NCBI RefSeq assembly: GCF_003003125.1
Contig: NZ_PVTZ01000004.1
Location: forward strand, 62,001-126,000
Length of the DNA stretch: 64,000 bases
Reading direction: 5' to 3'
From: Laceyella sediminis
Lineage (GTDB): Bacteria > Bacillota > Bacilli > Thermoactinomycetales > Thermoactinomycetaceae
The translations under genes and the position numbers were made by a program. The notes under the pieces are model-generated. The model was not told the DNA's origin, did no database searches, and worked only from the letters and a program-made list of their open reading frames with translations. Below, in pieces: positions 8,408-20,140 of the stretch. Numbering within the stretch: position 1 is the first letter of the stretch; the number at the start of each line of letters is the position of its first letter.

Positions 8408-9564
8408 ATGCGAAAAGTTCTTCTCCTCACGATCGGCATGTTCGCTCTTGGATTTGATGCTTATGTGGTGGCTGGTCTACTCCCCGATATCGGAGAAACA
8501 TTCAAAATCAGTGCTTCTGAATCGGGACAAGTCGTTAGCGTGTTCACTCTTTGTTATGCACTGGCTGCTCCAGTTTTTGCTACATTGTTGGCTGGAAAAC
8601 CCATGCGCCGGATTTTATTATTGGCACTCGCCGTATTTTCAGTAGGTAATGGAGCTAGTGCTTTAGCCCCGAGTTTCTTCTGGCTACTTATGTCTCGTGC
8701 TGTTGCAGGGATGGGAGCTGGGCTTTTTTCTCCACTGGCTGCTACAGCTGCCGCATCCCTCGTTTCCAAAGAAAAACGAGGCCGTGCTCTTGGTATGGTG
8801 CTAGGTGGCATGAGCATGGAGTCGTAGGTGTTCCTCTAGGAATGATCGTTGCTGAATATCTAGGTTGGCACGGGACTCTCTGGTTCATCACTGTGCTTGG
8901 TCTAATCGCCATGATGGGTATTGCGATCTGGTTTCCTAACTTTCCGGCTTCGGCGCCACCGTCTCTAAGTCAACGTATTGCAATGCTGACCAATAAACGG
9001 GTTGCAGCAACCATTGGAGTCACTCTTCTGACTAGCATTGCGAGCTTAGGTCTCTATACGTATATCGCATCCATCTTGCATAGCCTGGCAGACATTCATC
9101 ACATTACGCCATACCTATGGGCATGGGGGATTGGTGGGGTGATCGGGAGTTTTTCCATTGGTAGCCTGATCGATCGAACGGGCAGACCAGGCTGGCTCAT
9201 GGCCGGTATTCTAGCCATCATGGCTTTTGCCATGTTCAGCTTGCCCTTGGGACTCAAATTTCCTATTCTCGGCTTCCTGCCCTTTGTTCTTTGGGGAGGA
9301 ATGGGCTGGGCCTCACAAGCCCCGCAACAACATGTATTACTTCACTTGCAACCTGATCATAGTGCAGCTACTGTTGCTTCAAACAGTTCCGCTAATTATT
9401 TAGGCAGTGCGATTGGTTCCGCACTTGGGGGAATGATGATGCTAGCCGGATTGGCACCTTCTCACCTTCCATATGCCGCCGGTTACCTTGTACTAGTCAC
9501 CTTACTGGGACAACTGTTGGTCGTCATAAGAAAAAACAAGGAACAACAAGGATTAGATAATTAA
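8408..9564 (+). pseudogene. MFS transporter, frameshifted
   Basis: The start ATG at 8408 follows AAGGGGG. The first part (to about 8817) encodes an MFS N-terminus of about 136 residues beginning MRKVLLLTIGMFALGFDAYV and including KEKRGRALGMVLGGMSM. The frame then hits TAG at 8825-8827. In another frame the protein continues seamlessly as VVGVPLGMIVAEYLGWHG and runs to 9564 with the remaining helices. The whole is about 385 residues, normal for AraJ/YdhP-like drug or sugar efflux carriers. One missing base near 8818 explains it. It may be a real mutation or an assembly error. If real, no 12-helix transporter can be made. Confidence 0.8.
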
Positions 9565-9571
9565 AGAATAA

Positions 9572-9606
9572 AAAAAGACTATCTCGCAAAAGGAGATAGT
9601 CTTTTT
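9572..9606. terminator. Bidirectional terminator
   Basis: AAAAAGACTATCTC (9572-9585) pairs perfectly with GAGATAGTCTTTTT (9593-9606). It serves the MFS gene on the plus strand and the NIF3 gene on the minus strand. Confidence 0.9.
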
Positions 9607-9636
9607 CATCGTTTCCCTGCTGCGTGTCATTATTGC

Positions 9637-10539
9637 TTATCTCCACCATTTTTCTTGTGGTAACAGAATACAGTGTATATCAAAGTGCTTCTCTAACCAG
9701 TTTTTCATTTGTGTTTTCTTGACTAAAAACTCAGATGCCGCGTGGGAGACACCGATCAACGACATCGAAGTTTGATTAACGTACTCCATCATCTGTTGAT
9801 ATCTCTGCCGACCATAATCATTATCGATATGACAATGAATTTCTCCAGTGATATATGCTTGGGCTCCTTTTTCCTCTGCTTCTTTCATAGCACTTACTTT
9901 ATCTCCACATCCAGCCACAATGGCAATCCGATTGATTTTACTCAAGTGTCTCCCTTCAAAATCCACATAAGGAATATCGAAGATCTGTAATGCCTTGCAA
10001 ATGAGCGTCTCTGTGTTTGTCTCGGGTATTTCACAAATCAATCCACATTCTTTGAAAAATGAATCAACCACCGTTGCATGGAAGGCTTCTGCGATTGATA
10101 TACTTGTTCCTACCCTTTTATTTACATCCATGGGCATATGGCAAGTATAGATGGATAATTTCTTTTCACGAATAGCGTCGATCAAGTGCTCTTTAATAGG
10201 AACGAATCCTTTTCCCCATGCGCCTCTTGGATCTCCACATTCCATAAACAGTGGATGATGCATGAACAACAGATCCCCTTCTTGAGATTGCTCTAGGAAC
10301 TTGGTTAAGACATCATCGGTTGGAAACACGGCCAAAAATACATTTCTAACTTCTTCAGCTCCTTTTAACATCAAACCATTAAATTGTTGCGTGAATTTAT
10401 GATGAAATACATTTCTCCAATCAAATCCAATCGGATCATAAACCATGGGAATAAATCGACTAAACGAAGGATCACTACCAAAGCGGTCTAGTTGAAACAG
10501 TTCGTCAAGCTTCTCCTCTAACATTGACAATTTTACCAT
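9637..10539 (-). CDS. NIF3-like dinuclear metal-centre protein
   Basis: A 300-residue member of the NIF3/DUF34 family (GTP cyclohydrolase I type 2 homologues), hexameric proteins that bind two metal ions; the true substrate is mostly unknown. The metal-site motif MHHPLF sits in the first half, a histidine in YTCHMPMD follows, and the C-terminal half has VAGCGD, TGEIHCH and VSHAASE. The length is at the short end for the family, which often carries an extra PII-like insert; none is seen here. The start at 10539 is chosen for GGGAGAGAGG just upstream. It is convergent with the MFS gene and is a single-gene unit. Confidence 0.82.
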   Translation of the reverse strand: MVKLSMLEEKLDELFQLDRFGSDPSFSRFIPMVYDPIGFDWRNVFHHKFTQQFNGLMLKGAEEVRNVFLAVFPTDDVLTKFLEQSQEGDLLFMHHPLFMECGDPRGAWGKGFVPIKEHLIDAIREKKLSIYTCHMPMDVNKRVGTSISIAEAFHATVVDSFFKECGLICEIPETNTETLICKALQIFDIPYVDFEGRHLSKINRIAIVAGCGDKVSAMKEAEEKGAQAYITGEIHCHIDNDYGRQRYQQMMEYVNQTSMSLIGVSHAASEFLVKKTQMKNWLEKHFDIHCILLPQEKWWR

Positions 10540-10653
10540 TTCCCTCTCTCCCTTCTGTCCGTTTGCATGGCGCAGGACGAATAAATGATCTAACTTCTCC
10601 AATAAGAAATACTGTTTTGATATTTTATCCTAAATATTTACTGGTCGACACAT

Positions 10654-10675
10654 GTTTGTTTTACAAACTTGTTTG
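10654..10675 (+). promoter_or_regulatory. Recurrent palindrome, copy 2
   Basis: GTTTGT-TTT-ACAAAC followed by TTGTTTG, then TTATTAATCA. Copy 1 at 7125 shares the palindrome, TTGTTT and TATTAATC. It lies in the shared upstream region of the NIF3 gene (minus) and the oxidoreductase gene (plus). Confidence 0.5.
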
Positions 10676-10750
10676 GTTATTAATCATGGTTAGTTCTCAT
10701 CTTTCTCTTTCAATCGAAGTGTCAACTTAAGATTCTATACTCACCTTTAG

Positions 10751-10781
10751 GTAAGTACCTGTAATAAAAGTGCATACTTAC
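10751..10781. promoter_or_regulatory. Candidate operator for the oxidoreductase gene
   Basis: GTAAGTA (10751-10757) and TACTTAC (10775-10781) form a perfect 7-bp inverted repeat spaced by 17 bases, about 60 bp before the oxidoreductase start. The nearby HxlR-family regulator is the obvious candidate to bind it. Confidence 0.45.
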
Positions 10782-10839
10782 ATTTGTATAGTCATCATCT
10801 TATACTCAAATTGAAATACCAATGAAGGAAGATCCATTG

Positions 10840-11367
10840 ATGAAAACACTGGTTATCGTCTCTCACCCAAGCATAGAAACATCGGTCATTAATAAGCGGT
10901 GGGTAGAAGAGCTAAGCAAATATCCAGAAAAATATACGGTTCACGACTTGGCCAAAGTTTATCCTGATGGGAACATCGATGTGCATAAAGAACAAAAGTT
11001 GGTTGAATCACATGGCAATCTTATTTTGCAATTCCCAATCTATTGGTTTAATTGCCCACCTCTCCTGAAAAAATGGTTAGACGATGTTTTAACTTATGGA
11101 TGGGCATATGGTTCAAATGGAGATAAATTAAAAAATCGTAAAGTTGCTTTAGGTGTGACGGCAGGAATTAAAAAAGAGGATTACAGCAAAAATGGACGAT
11201 ATCGGTATACGCTTGATGAAGTGTTGGTTCCATTTGAAATGACTTTCAAGTATTGCAATGCAGATTACCGCTCGTTTTTTGCGTTTTATGGCGAAGAACA
11301 CAAGCCGTCTGCAAGCGAAGTATCAAAAAGCGCCCAGGATTATGTGAATTTTATCGACCAAATCTAA
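10840..11367 (+). CDS. NAD(P)H-dependent flavin oxidoreductase (flavodoxin-like fold, KefF/MdaB type)
   Basis: A 175-residue FMN quinone reductase-like enzyme expected to reduce quinones or electrophiles with two electrons from NAD(P)H in the cytoplasm. The N-terminal MKTLVIVSHPS is the flavin phosphate-binding loop. LILQFPIYWFNCPPLLKKW is the second signature, and the segment after it, ending VLTYGWAYG, completes the active-site region. The ATG at 10840 is preferred over the one at 10822 because GAAGGAAG at 10824-10831 fits only the former. It faces an HxlR-family gene across a shared terminator; HxlR regulators often control such reductases in response to quinones or aldehydes. Confidence 0.85.
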   Translation: MKTLVIVSHPSIETSVINKRWVEELSKYPEKYTVHDLAKVYPDGNIDVHKEQKLVESHGNLILQFPIYWFNCPPLLKKWLDDVLTYGWAYGSNGDKLKNRKVALGVTAGIKKEDYSKNGRYRYTLDEVLVPFEMTFKYCNADYRSFFAFYGEEHKPSASEVSKSAQDYVNFIDQI

Positions 11368-11372
11368 CACGC

Positions 11373-11412
11373 AAAAAGGAAGTATCACCTGGTTATGGGG
11401 ATACTTCTTTTC
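11373..11412. terminator. Bidirectional terminator
   Basis: GGAAGTATC and GATACTTC form a stem flanked by A5 on one side and CTTTT on the other. It sits between the convergent oxidoreductase and HxlR genes. Confidence 0.8.
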
Positions 11413-11432
11413 ATTTAAACAACTCGCCATAC

Positions 11433-11792
11433 CTACCGTTCTCCAGATTCGGCCTTAGGCAACCTGTTTCTTTCTCCCCACTCACACATCATATTTAACA
11501 AGGGAATCAGCGAACGGCCTCGTTCAGACAAGGAATATTCAACTCTTGGGGGGATTTGGGGAAATTCTTTGCGAATGATCAGGCCGTCTGCCTCCAACTC
11601 TTTTAACATCACACTTAACGTCTTAAAGGAAATGTTGCCAATACTCCGCTTCAGCTCATTGTGACGCATCACCTTATTCTCAGACAGCCAATATAATATA
11701 ATCATTTTATATTTGCCGCCGATTAAGGACAATGTATATCCAAAGCCTGTATCTGTCGGCTCTACTCCAGTCGGAACACAGGTTTTGCGCAT
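11433..11792 (-). CDS. HxlR-family transcriptional regulator
   Basis: A 119-residue winged-helix regulator. Family features are an N-terminal Cys (MRKTCVPTG), LSLIGGKYKMIILYWL, the recognition segment GNISFKTLSVMLKELEADG, and the wing PRVEYSLSERGRSL. HxlR proteins act as dimers, often sensing aldehydes or quinones through the N-terminal cysteine. AAGGAG lies 10 bases before the ATG. It is the last gene of a minus-strand group with the VOC and alpha/beta hydrolase genes and faces the oxidoreductase gene, which makes local control of a detoxification set plausible. Confidence 0.85.
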   Translation of the reverse strand: MRKTCVPTGVEPTDTGFGYTLSLIGGKYKMIILYWLSENKVMRHNELKRSIGNISFKTLSVMLKELEADGLIIRKEFPQIPPRVEYSLSERGRSLIPLLNMMCEWGERNRLPKAESGER

Positions 11793-11816
11793 GATCTACA
11801 CGCTCCTTCAAGTATT

Positions 11817-12236
11817 TCAAATCTCCCACTGCGGATTCCAGACCACTTCCCACAGATGCCCATCGGGGTCTTGAAAATAACCTGCGTACCCGCCCCAAAA
11901 GGTGTCATGCGCTGGGGTTGTAATGGTCGCACCCGCTTGTTTTGCCTGATCAATTATTTGATCCACTTCTTCTTTGCTTCCCACATTATGTCCAAGGGTA
12001 AATTCAACAGGGCTGGACGCGGTCAGTGGAACGTTTGCATCATGAGCAATATCTTTGCGTTGCCAAATGGCAAGCTTCAACCCTGATTGCAAGTCAAAAA
12101 AAGCCACTGCGCCGTGCTCATATTCTGACCCGATGATGCCTTCTGTGGAAAATCCCAACCCATCACGATAAAATGCCAATGACTTTTCCAAATCATCCAC
12201 GCCTAAGGTAATTACTGTGATACGTGGCTTCAACAC
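11817..12236 (-). CDS. VOC-family (glyoxalase/dioxygenase-fold) protein
   Basis: A 139-residue single-chain vicinal oxygen chelate protein. The pattern ITVITLGVDDLEKSLAFYRD, with a central AVAFFDLQSG and a C-terminal GYFQDPDGHLWEVVWN, is typical; the Glu in LWEVVWN is the usual metal ligand position. Members act as glyoxalases, dioxygenases or antibiotic-binding proteins, and the substrate cannot be read from sequence. The start is a GTG after AAAGGA. It lies between HxlR and the hydrolase with short gaps, in one probable operon. Confidence 0.82.
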   Translation of the reverse strand: MLKPRITVITLGVDDLEKSLAFYRDGLGFSTEGIIGSEYEHGAVAFFDLQSGLKLAIWQRKDIAHDANVPLTASSPVEFTLGHNVGSKEEVDQIIDQAKQAGATITTPAHDTFWGGYAGYFQDPDGHLWEVVWNPQWEI

Positions 12237-12264
12237 ACATCATTCCTTTATCGATGAATTTGGT

Positions 12265-13119
12265 TCAAGCCCCATTATAAATCCAGTTAACTAATGTAGC
12301 GTCAAAAGTAGTGGGCTCTTCAAACATGGGGTAGTGCCCGCTTTGTTCGAAAACGACTTTCTTCACATTCGCAAACCCTTCGTCAACAGGATCCCACAAC
12401 GAGACAGGACCCACTAGATAATCAAATCTACCCAGACCGACAAACACAGGCTTGTCAAATGCGGCCAACATATCAATCATATTCAGCCGCGCAAAAGCTT
12501 CCCCCCATAAATAGTCGATGATCGGCATGTTTGTGCGCACCCCTTCCCACATGGGAGCTGCGTCAATGGTGTAATCAAAAAAACTGTGGGCGCCCATGCG
12601 AATGCACATGTGAGCGAACCGTCTCTCCGGCTCTTTTTCAATATCGCCCGCTAATAATGCGAAATCTTTTTCAAACTTTCTTTTTCTATCCGGACTTGCC
12701 GTTTCATCAAAGAAAGCCATGCTTTGCGCTTGCCGTTTAGGGCTATTGGTAGGAGCTGAGTTGAGCAAAACCACCTTCTGCACATTGGCAGGATATTTTT
12801 TGGCGTATTCCAAAGCGAGAAAGGCATGCCCTGAATGGCCAAGGATGACAACGTCTTCAATCTGAAGTGTTTCTCTCATCTTCTCTATATCATCCAAAAT
12901 GCGCTCCAATCTATAATCCTCCGGTTGGAGAGATTGTGAAGTCGACTTTGCAAATCCCCTGTGGTCAATAAATATGAATTTCAACGCTTGCTTTATCTTT
13001 TTTGAAAACAGCCGCGGATAATAAATCTTGCTACCGACAACCAACACCGGCATCCCTTCTCCCTCGATTTGGTATGCCAGTCCAAACCCGTCAATTGATA
13101 TAACTCCTTGACGCTCCAT
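12265..13119 (-). CDS. Alpha/beta hydrolase
   Basis: A 284-residue alpha/beta-fold hydrolase of the proline-iminopeptidase/haloalkane-dehalogenase-like group. The nucleophile elbow is GHSGH, oxyanion-side residues are in IDHRGF, the acid is probably the Asp in GLGRFDYL, and the catalytic His is in EQSGHYPMFEEP. There is no signal peptide. Substrate unknown; a peptidase or esterase is likely. It is the first gene of the minus-strand group hydrolase-VOC-HxlR, with 28 and 24 bases between genes. Confidence 0.82.
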   Translation of the reverse strand: MERQGVISIDGFGLAYQIEGEGMPVLVVGSKIYYPRLFSKKIKQALKFIFIDHRGFAKSTSQSLQPEDYRLERILDDIEKMRETLQIEDVVILGHSGHAFLALEYAKKYPANVQKVVLLNSAPTNSPKRQAQSMAFFDETASPDRKRKFEKDFALLAGDIEKEPERRFAHMCIRMGAHSFFDYTIDAAPMWEGVRTNMPIIDYLWGEAFARLNMIDMLAAFDKPVFVGLGRFDYLVGPVSLWDPVDEGFANVKKVVFEQSGHYPMFEEPTTFDATLVNWIYNGA

Positions 13120-13356
13120 ATCAGCAGCCTCCTTTTTTGTTTCTCTTCGGTTGCATGTCTTGATACCGAGCTTGCTTACATGCTCATTCTACTACACTCA
13201 CTAGTGAAAAATAAGTGATAGCGAAACGGACCCGAATTTTTTGTTATATCTGTAAAACATCCCCCATTAATCAGATTCGGCCCGCCGTTGCAAAATAACG
13301 GACGTTATTATATTATGTTTATGTATAAAACAAACAACAAGGGGTTTTGTTTATAA

Positions 13357-14118
13357 ATGAAAGATATATCCGACTTGTTCTGGGACGCGTCCGTCGCCGA
13401 ATTAAAACAAGGCTATGTGCACGATCAGGACACTGGCATCTATCGCTGCTTAATCTGCGGTCAATCTTTTGAAAAAGGCATCATTTATTCTGACGGCGAT
13501 ACTTTCTTTGAAGCCGAACGGTACACCCAGCATCACATCCATAATCAACACGGATCCATGTTTAACTATTTGTTGGGCTTGGACAAGAAATTGACGGGAC
13601 TGACCGACCTGCAAAAGAAAATGCTGGACTATTTTTTCCAGGGCTTGACCGACAAAGAGATCGTTCAAGAACTTGGCGGCGGTAGCACCTCCACCATCCG
13701 GCACCACCGCTTCACCTTACGCGAAAAAATGAAGCAGGCCAAGGTATTCCTCGCTCTGATGGAACTAACAGAAGAACATGCCGCCAAACCAACCAAGTGG
13801 ATCAATCCCCCGCGTCAAGCCAAAATGCTTGATCAGCGTTTTGATATCACTGAAGCGGAACAGCGCCAAATCTTGGAGAAATATTTCCCTGAAGGTCTAG
13901 AGGGGCCGTTGGCCGAATTTCCCAAGAAAGAAAAGCGTAAAGTGGCCATCCTCAAACATCTCATCACCAAGTTTCAAGCAAACCGCAAATACAGCGAACT
14001 GGAAGTGAACCGCATTTTGGAACGCATCTATCCAGATTACGTCACATTGCGGCGCTATCTGATTGAGTATGGTTTTATGGACAGAACGCCAGATGGTAGT
14101 CAATATTGGATTCTTTGA
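13357..14118 (+). CDS. Putative transcriptional regulator with C-terminal DUF2087 domain
   Basis: A 253-residue protein. Residues about 25-35 carry CLICGQSF, a zinc-knuckle-like pair of cysteines, with a later HHIHNQHG that could complete a site. Residues about 85-130 resemble a LuxR-like helix-turn-helix: LTDLQKKMLDYFFQG, then DKEIVQELGGG and TIRHHRFTLREKM. Residues about 165-253 match the DUF2087 domain (RQILEKYFPEG, FPKKEKRKVAILKHL, IYPDYVTLRRYLIEYGFMDR). DNA binding is inferred. It is followed after 18 bases by a GIY-YIG protein gene, with which it probably forms an operon. Confidence 0.75.
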   Translation: MKDISDLFWDASVAELKQGYVHDQDTGIYRCLICGQSFEKGIIYSDGDTFFEAERYTQHHIHNQHGSMFNYLLGLDKKLTGLTDLQKKMLDYFFQGLTDKEIVQELGGGSTSTIRHHRFTLREKMKQAKVFLALMELTEEHAAKPTKWINPPRQAKMLDQRFDITEAEQRQILEKYFPEGLEGPLAEFPKKEKRKVAILKHLITKFQANRKYSELEVNRILERIYPDYVTLRRYLIEYGFMDRTPDGSQYWIL

Positions 14119-14136
14119 AGAAAAGGAGTGATAGGG

Positions 14137-14532
14137 ATGGATAAGCAACAGCGCAAACAACTCATTCAAAACTATAAGCAAACTCATCGTCCCATGGGGA
14201 TTTATCAACTCAAAAACCAAATCAACGGAAAAATGTTGATCGGCAGCAGCATGAATCTGGACGCAACCTTCAATCGGGAAACGTTTATGTTGTCGATGAA
14301 CAGCCATATAAACCATGAATTGCAAGAGGATTGGAACCAATACGGAAAGGATGCTTTCACTTTTGACATACTGGAACGAATCAAACCCCGTGAAGAAATC
14401 ATCACCCATCCCGATGAATTGGACAAATATCAAACTGAATTGAAAGAGATGGAAGAAAAATGGTTGCAAAAGTTGCAACCGTATGGAGACCAAGGATATA
14501 ACAAATTGAAAAAAGCCAAAAATGCACGCTAG
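14137..14532 (+). CDS. GIY-YIG nuclease-fold protein
   Basis: A 131-residue single-domain protein. The first motif appears as GIYQLKNQINGKMLIGSS, in which the second signature YIG is replaced by LIG. A central NRETF and a late acidic EEKWLQKL correspond to the conserved Arg and Glu of GIY-YIG nucleases. The ATG at 14137 is chosen over the GTG at 14128 because AAAAGGAGTG overlaps the latter. It follows the DUF2087 regulator gene. With the degenerate second motif, nuclease activity is uncertain. A second, frameshifted GIY-YIG gene lies at 58269. Confidence 0.75.
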   Translation: MDKQQRKQLIQNYKQTHRPMGIYQLKNQINGKMLIGSSMNLDATFNRETFMLSMNSHINHELQEDWNQYGKDAFTFDILERIKPREEIITHPDELDKYQTELKEMEEKWLQKLQPYGDQGYNKLKKAKNAR

Positions 14533-14653
14533 GCAGAACGCCTGCTAAGCACTTTGTGAATAATGGGAATCAGGCAAGATGGGTATGTGAAGCAAACTAG
14601 TTTACAATTAGCAGAAATGGTGAGTCACCCCTTCACCAGATATAGATGAAAAG

Positions 14654-14683
14654 GCACCGCTCTGGTAATCACAAGAGCGGTGC
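14654..14683 (-). terminator. Terminator of rph (usable in both directions)
   Basis: GCACCGCTCT (14654-14663) pairs with AGAGCGGTGC (14674-14683). On the minus strand it is followed by CTTTTC. Confidence 0.75.
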
Positions 14684-14702
14684 TGTTCATTAAAGAATTT
14701 AA

Positions 14703-17802
<3,100 letters not shown>

Positions 17803-18030
17803 ATGAACATCAAAGTTGTGCAAAACGAATTAAACCAACTGCGAAACCAATTTTCCAATGAAGTGAACGCATTGAAAGAGCAACTGGCCCAACTGCAACA
17901 ATCTATGGATCGCCTAAGCCAAACCCAGTCATTACATCAGCCCGCATCAGTGCAAGAGCAAATGTCTCAACAAATCATGTCGCGCACAACACAACCTGAT
18001 CACGAAGCCCATCAATATACCGGCAGATAA
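17803..18030 (+). CDS. Small coiled-coil protein, unknown
   Basis: A 75-residue protein after AAGGAGTG. Residues 1-45 are a clear amphipathic coiled coil (VVQNELNQLRNQF, LKEQLAQLQQSMDRL). The tail is Gln-, His- and Ser-rich. No family is recognised. It is followed within 50 bases by another small gene with a strong ribosome binding site, so the two are probably co-transcribed. Confidence 0.65.
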   Translation: MNIKVVQNELNQLRNQFSNEVNALKEQLAQLQQSMDRLSQTQSLHQPASVQEQMSQQIMSRTTQPDHEAHQYTGR

Positions 18031-18078
18031 CACAACTGGCCGATTGACGCGAATATTTCCTCAAGGAGGTCACCCTTG

Positions 18079-18249
18079 ATGAAACCTGATATAGATCCTG
18101 AAATCGTCTCCGACGGAAAAAGGACACCATCCGGCTCAATCGACACACGACTGTCCTCTTCCGCCCGAGAAAACGCCCTTGCTCAAGATGAACCCAGCAA
18201 ATTTGGCGAACTCGCTCCCAGGGACACCCTCGAAGATAAGCGAAACTGA
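18079..18249 (+). CDS. Small hydrophilic protein, unknown
   Basis: A 56-residue frame starts at ATG 18079, 8 bases after a perfect AAGGAGGT. It begins MKPDIDPEIVSDGKR and ends DTLEDKRN, is highly charged and probably disordered. No family is recognised. The strong ribosome binding site, the upstream small gene and a following hairpin support it. Confidence 0.6.
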   Translation: MKPDIDPEIVSDGKRTPSGSIDTRLSSSARENALAQDEPSKFGELAPRDTLEDKRN

Positions 18250-18265
18250 ATAATGGCCTTAGTGT

Positions 18266-18309
18266 AAACGAGCCGATGGTTTCTACGACAGCGAACCATC
18301 GGCTCGTTT
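18266..18309. terminator. Long perfect hairpin
   Basis: AAACGAGCCGATGGTT (18266-18281) pairs with AACCATCGGCTCGTTT (18294-18309), a 16-bp perfect stem. The trailing bases are weak in T, but the A/T ends suggest a bidirectional terminator. Confidence 0.75.
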
Positions 18310-18383
18310 AGTTATCAAGACACCTTTGCCGAATGAAATCGCCACACAACGCGCCAGCACAGCCGTATGCAAAGTGGCCTAGG

Positions 18384-18413
18384 CATCCCCCTAGAGGGGT
18401 GTTTTTTTCTTTT
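18384..18413 (+). terminator. Short hairpin with long T tract
   Basis: ATCCCCCTAGAGGGGTG followed by T7 and CTTTT. It insulates the protease gene from upstream transcription. Confidence 0.7.
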
Positions 18414-18572
18414 GCCCATCTTCCTGTGTAGCCACATTTTTCAAATATGCCACTGTCAATGTTCAATCAGATATTTTTTTATATTTATTTAGTTAAAATT
18501 ATTATTCTTTTTTAAAAATAAATAATATAATGTGTTTATAAAAGATCCATTCACTGAAGGAGCGTGCTGCCA

Positions 18573-20090
18573 ATGGCCAAACGGAACTTCTTTATCGCTA
18601 CAACTACAGCGATCGCCTTGACGCTGTCCATCCCGATCGCATTTGCCGAACCGGGAATCAACTCTGACCAATCACAAGTAAAAACACTTGATGCCAAGTC
18701 CATAGCGGATCAGTACCTGAAGCAGAACGCCGATAAATACCAATTGCCATCAGATCTTTCTGGCCTTAAATACGTGACGACCATTGATACCCCTGCAGGC
18801 TCCTATGTTCGCTATCAACAAGAGATCCAAGGTGCACCCGTCTTCACCAAACAGGTGACTGTCACCATCGACCGCACAGGCACTCCCCTGCTCGCTGTCT
18901 CGGACTATGTCCCGTACAGTTCTATTGAACAAATGAAAAAGAAAATCTCCCATTCTGAAGCAGAAGCAAAAGCGCTCAGCTATATCGGTGGAAACGACAC
19001 TAGCAAATGGACGCCGGCATCGCGCCAATTTGGCTATGTGATTGAAAACGGCAAAGCCATCCCGTCTTACCGCGTTGTCGTGAGAACAAAAACGCCTAAG
19101 GACGAATGGGATACGTACATTCACGCCGGTAGCGGGAAATTGCTCAAAAAGAAAAACCGAGTGCAACACGTCACTGGTACTGGCACCGTCTTTAACCCCA
19201 ATCCGGTCGAATCCAAAGGAACGGCCTCTGGTTTGAGCGACAATCAGGACAAGGACTCTGCAGCACTGACAAGCCAGCTGAAATCGGTCATCCTACAGGG
19301 GCTGGACGGCTCGGGTTATCTCAGAGGACAGTATGTCACTATTTCGTCTAAAGCGAAAACATATTCTGCAACGAATACGTTCAACTATACTCGCGCGAAT
19401 GACAGCTTTGAGGATGTCATGGCCTATTATCATATCGACAGTTTGCAACGCTACATTCAAAGTCTCGGCTTCAACAACATCAATAACCGTGCAATCAAAG
19501 TCAATGTAAACGGCACAACGGCGGACAACTCTTTCTACTCTCCGGCCACTAAATCATTAACTTTTGGAACCGGCGGTGTGGATGATGCAGAAGATGCCGG
19601 AATCATTGCGCATGAGTATGGTCATTCAATCCAAGACAATCAAGTGCCTGACTGGGGCCAATCGGCTGAAGGTGGAGCGATGGGCGAAGGGTTCGGCGAT
19701 TTCCTGGGAGCCACTTATGAAGACGCCATGACTGGCAATGACTCATACGGGAAAGCTTGCATTGGTGAATGGGATGCTGTCTCATATTCCTCCACCAACC
19801 CGCCTTGCTTGCGCCGCTTAGACACAAACAAAGTGTATCCGCGCGATTGGGCTGGTGAAGTGCATGATGACGGCGAAATCTGGTCCCAAGGTGAATATGA
19901 AATGGCGAAAGCATTCGGACGGGATGTGGCCACAAAACTAATCCTACAATCCCATTGGTCCCTGACACCGAACGCAACCTTTGCCGATGGCGCCAAAGCA
20001 ATTAAGCAAGCGGACGTCATGCTCTACAATGGTGCGCACGCCGCCCAAATCGATGCGATCTGGGCCGCACGAGGCATTCCCACCAACTAA
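18573..20090 (+). CDS. Exported zinc metalloprotease (M36/thermolysin-like, HEYGH)
   Basis: A 505-residue preproprotein. The signal peptide runs MAKRNFFIATTTAIALTL to about FAEPG. A pro-region with an FTP-like and PepSY-like fold follows (YVRYQQEIQGAPVF to AGSGKLLKKKNRVQHVTG). The catalytic domain has the zinc motif HEYGHSIQD, and the third ligand is the Glu of GEGFGDFLG, 28 to 30 residues later. EGFGDF is more like fungalysin (M36) than bacillolysin (M4). The ATG at 18573 is chosen over the GTG at 18564 because AAGGAG sits 10 bases before it. It is expected to be secreted and self-processed. Terminator-flanked, single gene. Confidence 0.87.
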   Translation: MAKRNFFIATTTAIALTLSIPIAFAEPGINSDQSQVKTLDAKSIADQYLKQNADKYQLPSDLSGLKYVTTIDTPAGSYVRYQQEIQGAPVFTKQVTVTIDRTGTPLLAVSDYVPYSSIEQMKKKISHSEAEAKALSYIGGNDTSKWTPASRQFGYVIENGKAIPSYRVVVRTKTPKDEWDTYIHAGSGKLLKKKNRVQHVTGTGTVFNPNPVESKGTASGLSDNQDKDSAALTSQLKSVILQGLDGSGYLRGQYVTISSKAKTYSATNTFNYTRANDSFEDVMAYYHIDSLQRYIQSLGFNNINNRAIKVNVNGTTADNSFYSPATKSLTFGTGGVDDAEDAGIIAHEYGHSIQDNQVPDWGQSAEGGAMGEGFGDFLGATYEDAMTGNDSYGKACIGEWDAVSYSSTNPPCLRRLDTNKVYPRDWAGEVHDDGEIWSQGEYEMAKAFGRDVATKLILQSHWSLTPNATFADGAKAIKQADVMLYNGAHAAQIDAIWAARGIPTN

Positions 20091-20098
20091 AAAACCAA

Positions 20099-20135
20099 AA
20101 AACAGCCGGGAAACCAAAGTTTCCCGGCTGTTTTT
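20099..20135. terminator. Bidirectional terminator
   Basis: AAAACAGCCGGGAAAC pairs perfectly with GTTTCCCGGCTGTTTT across a 4-base loop. It separates the convergent protease and permease genes. Confidence 0.92.
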
Positions 20136-20140
20136 CGTTA

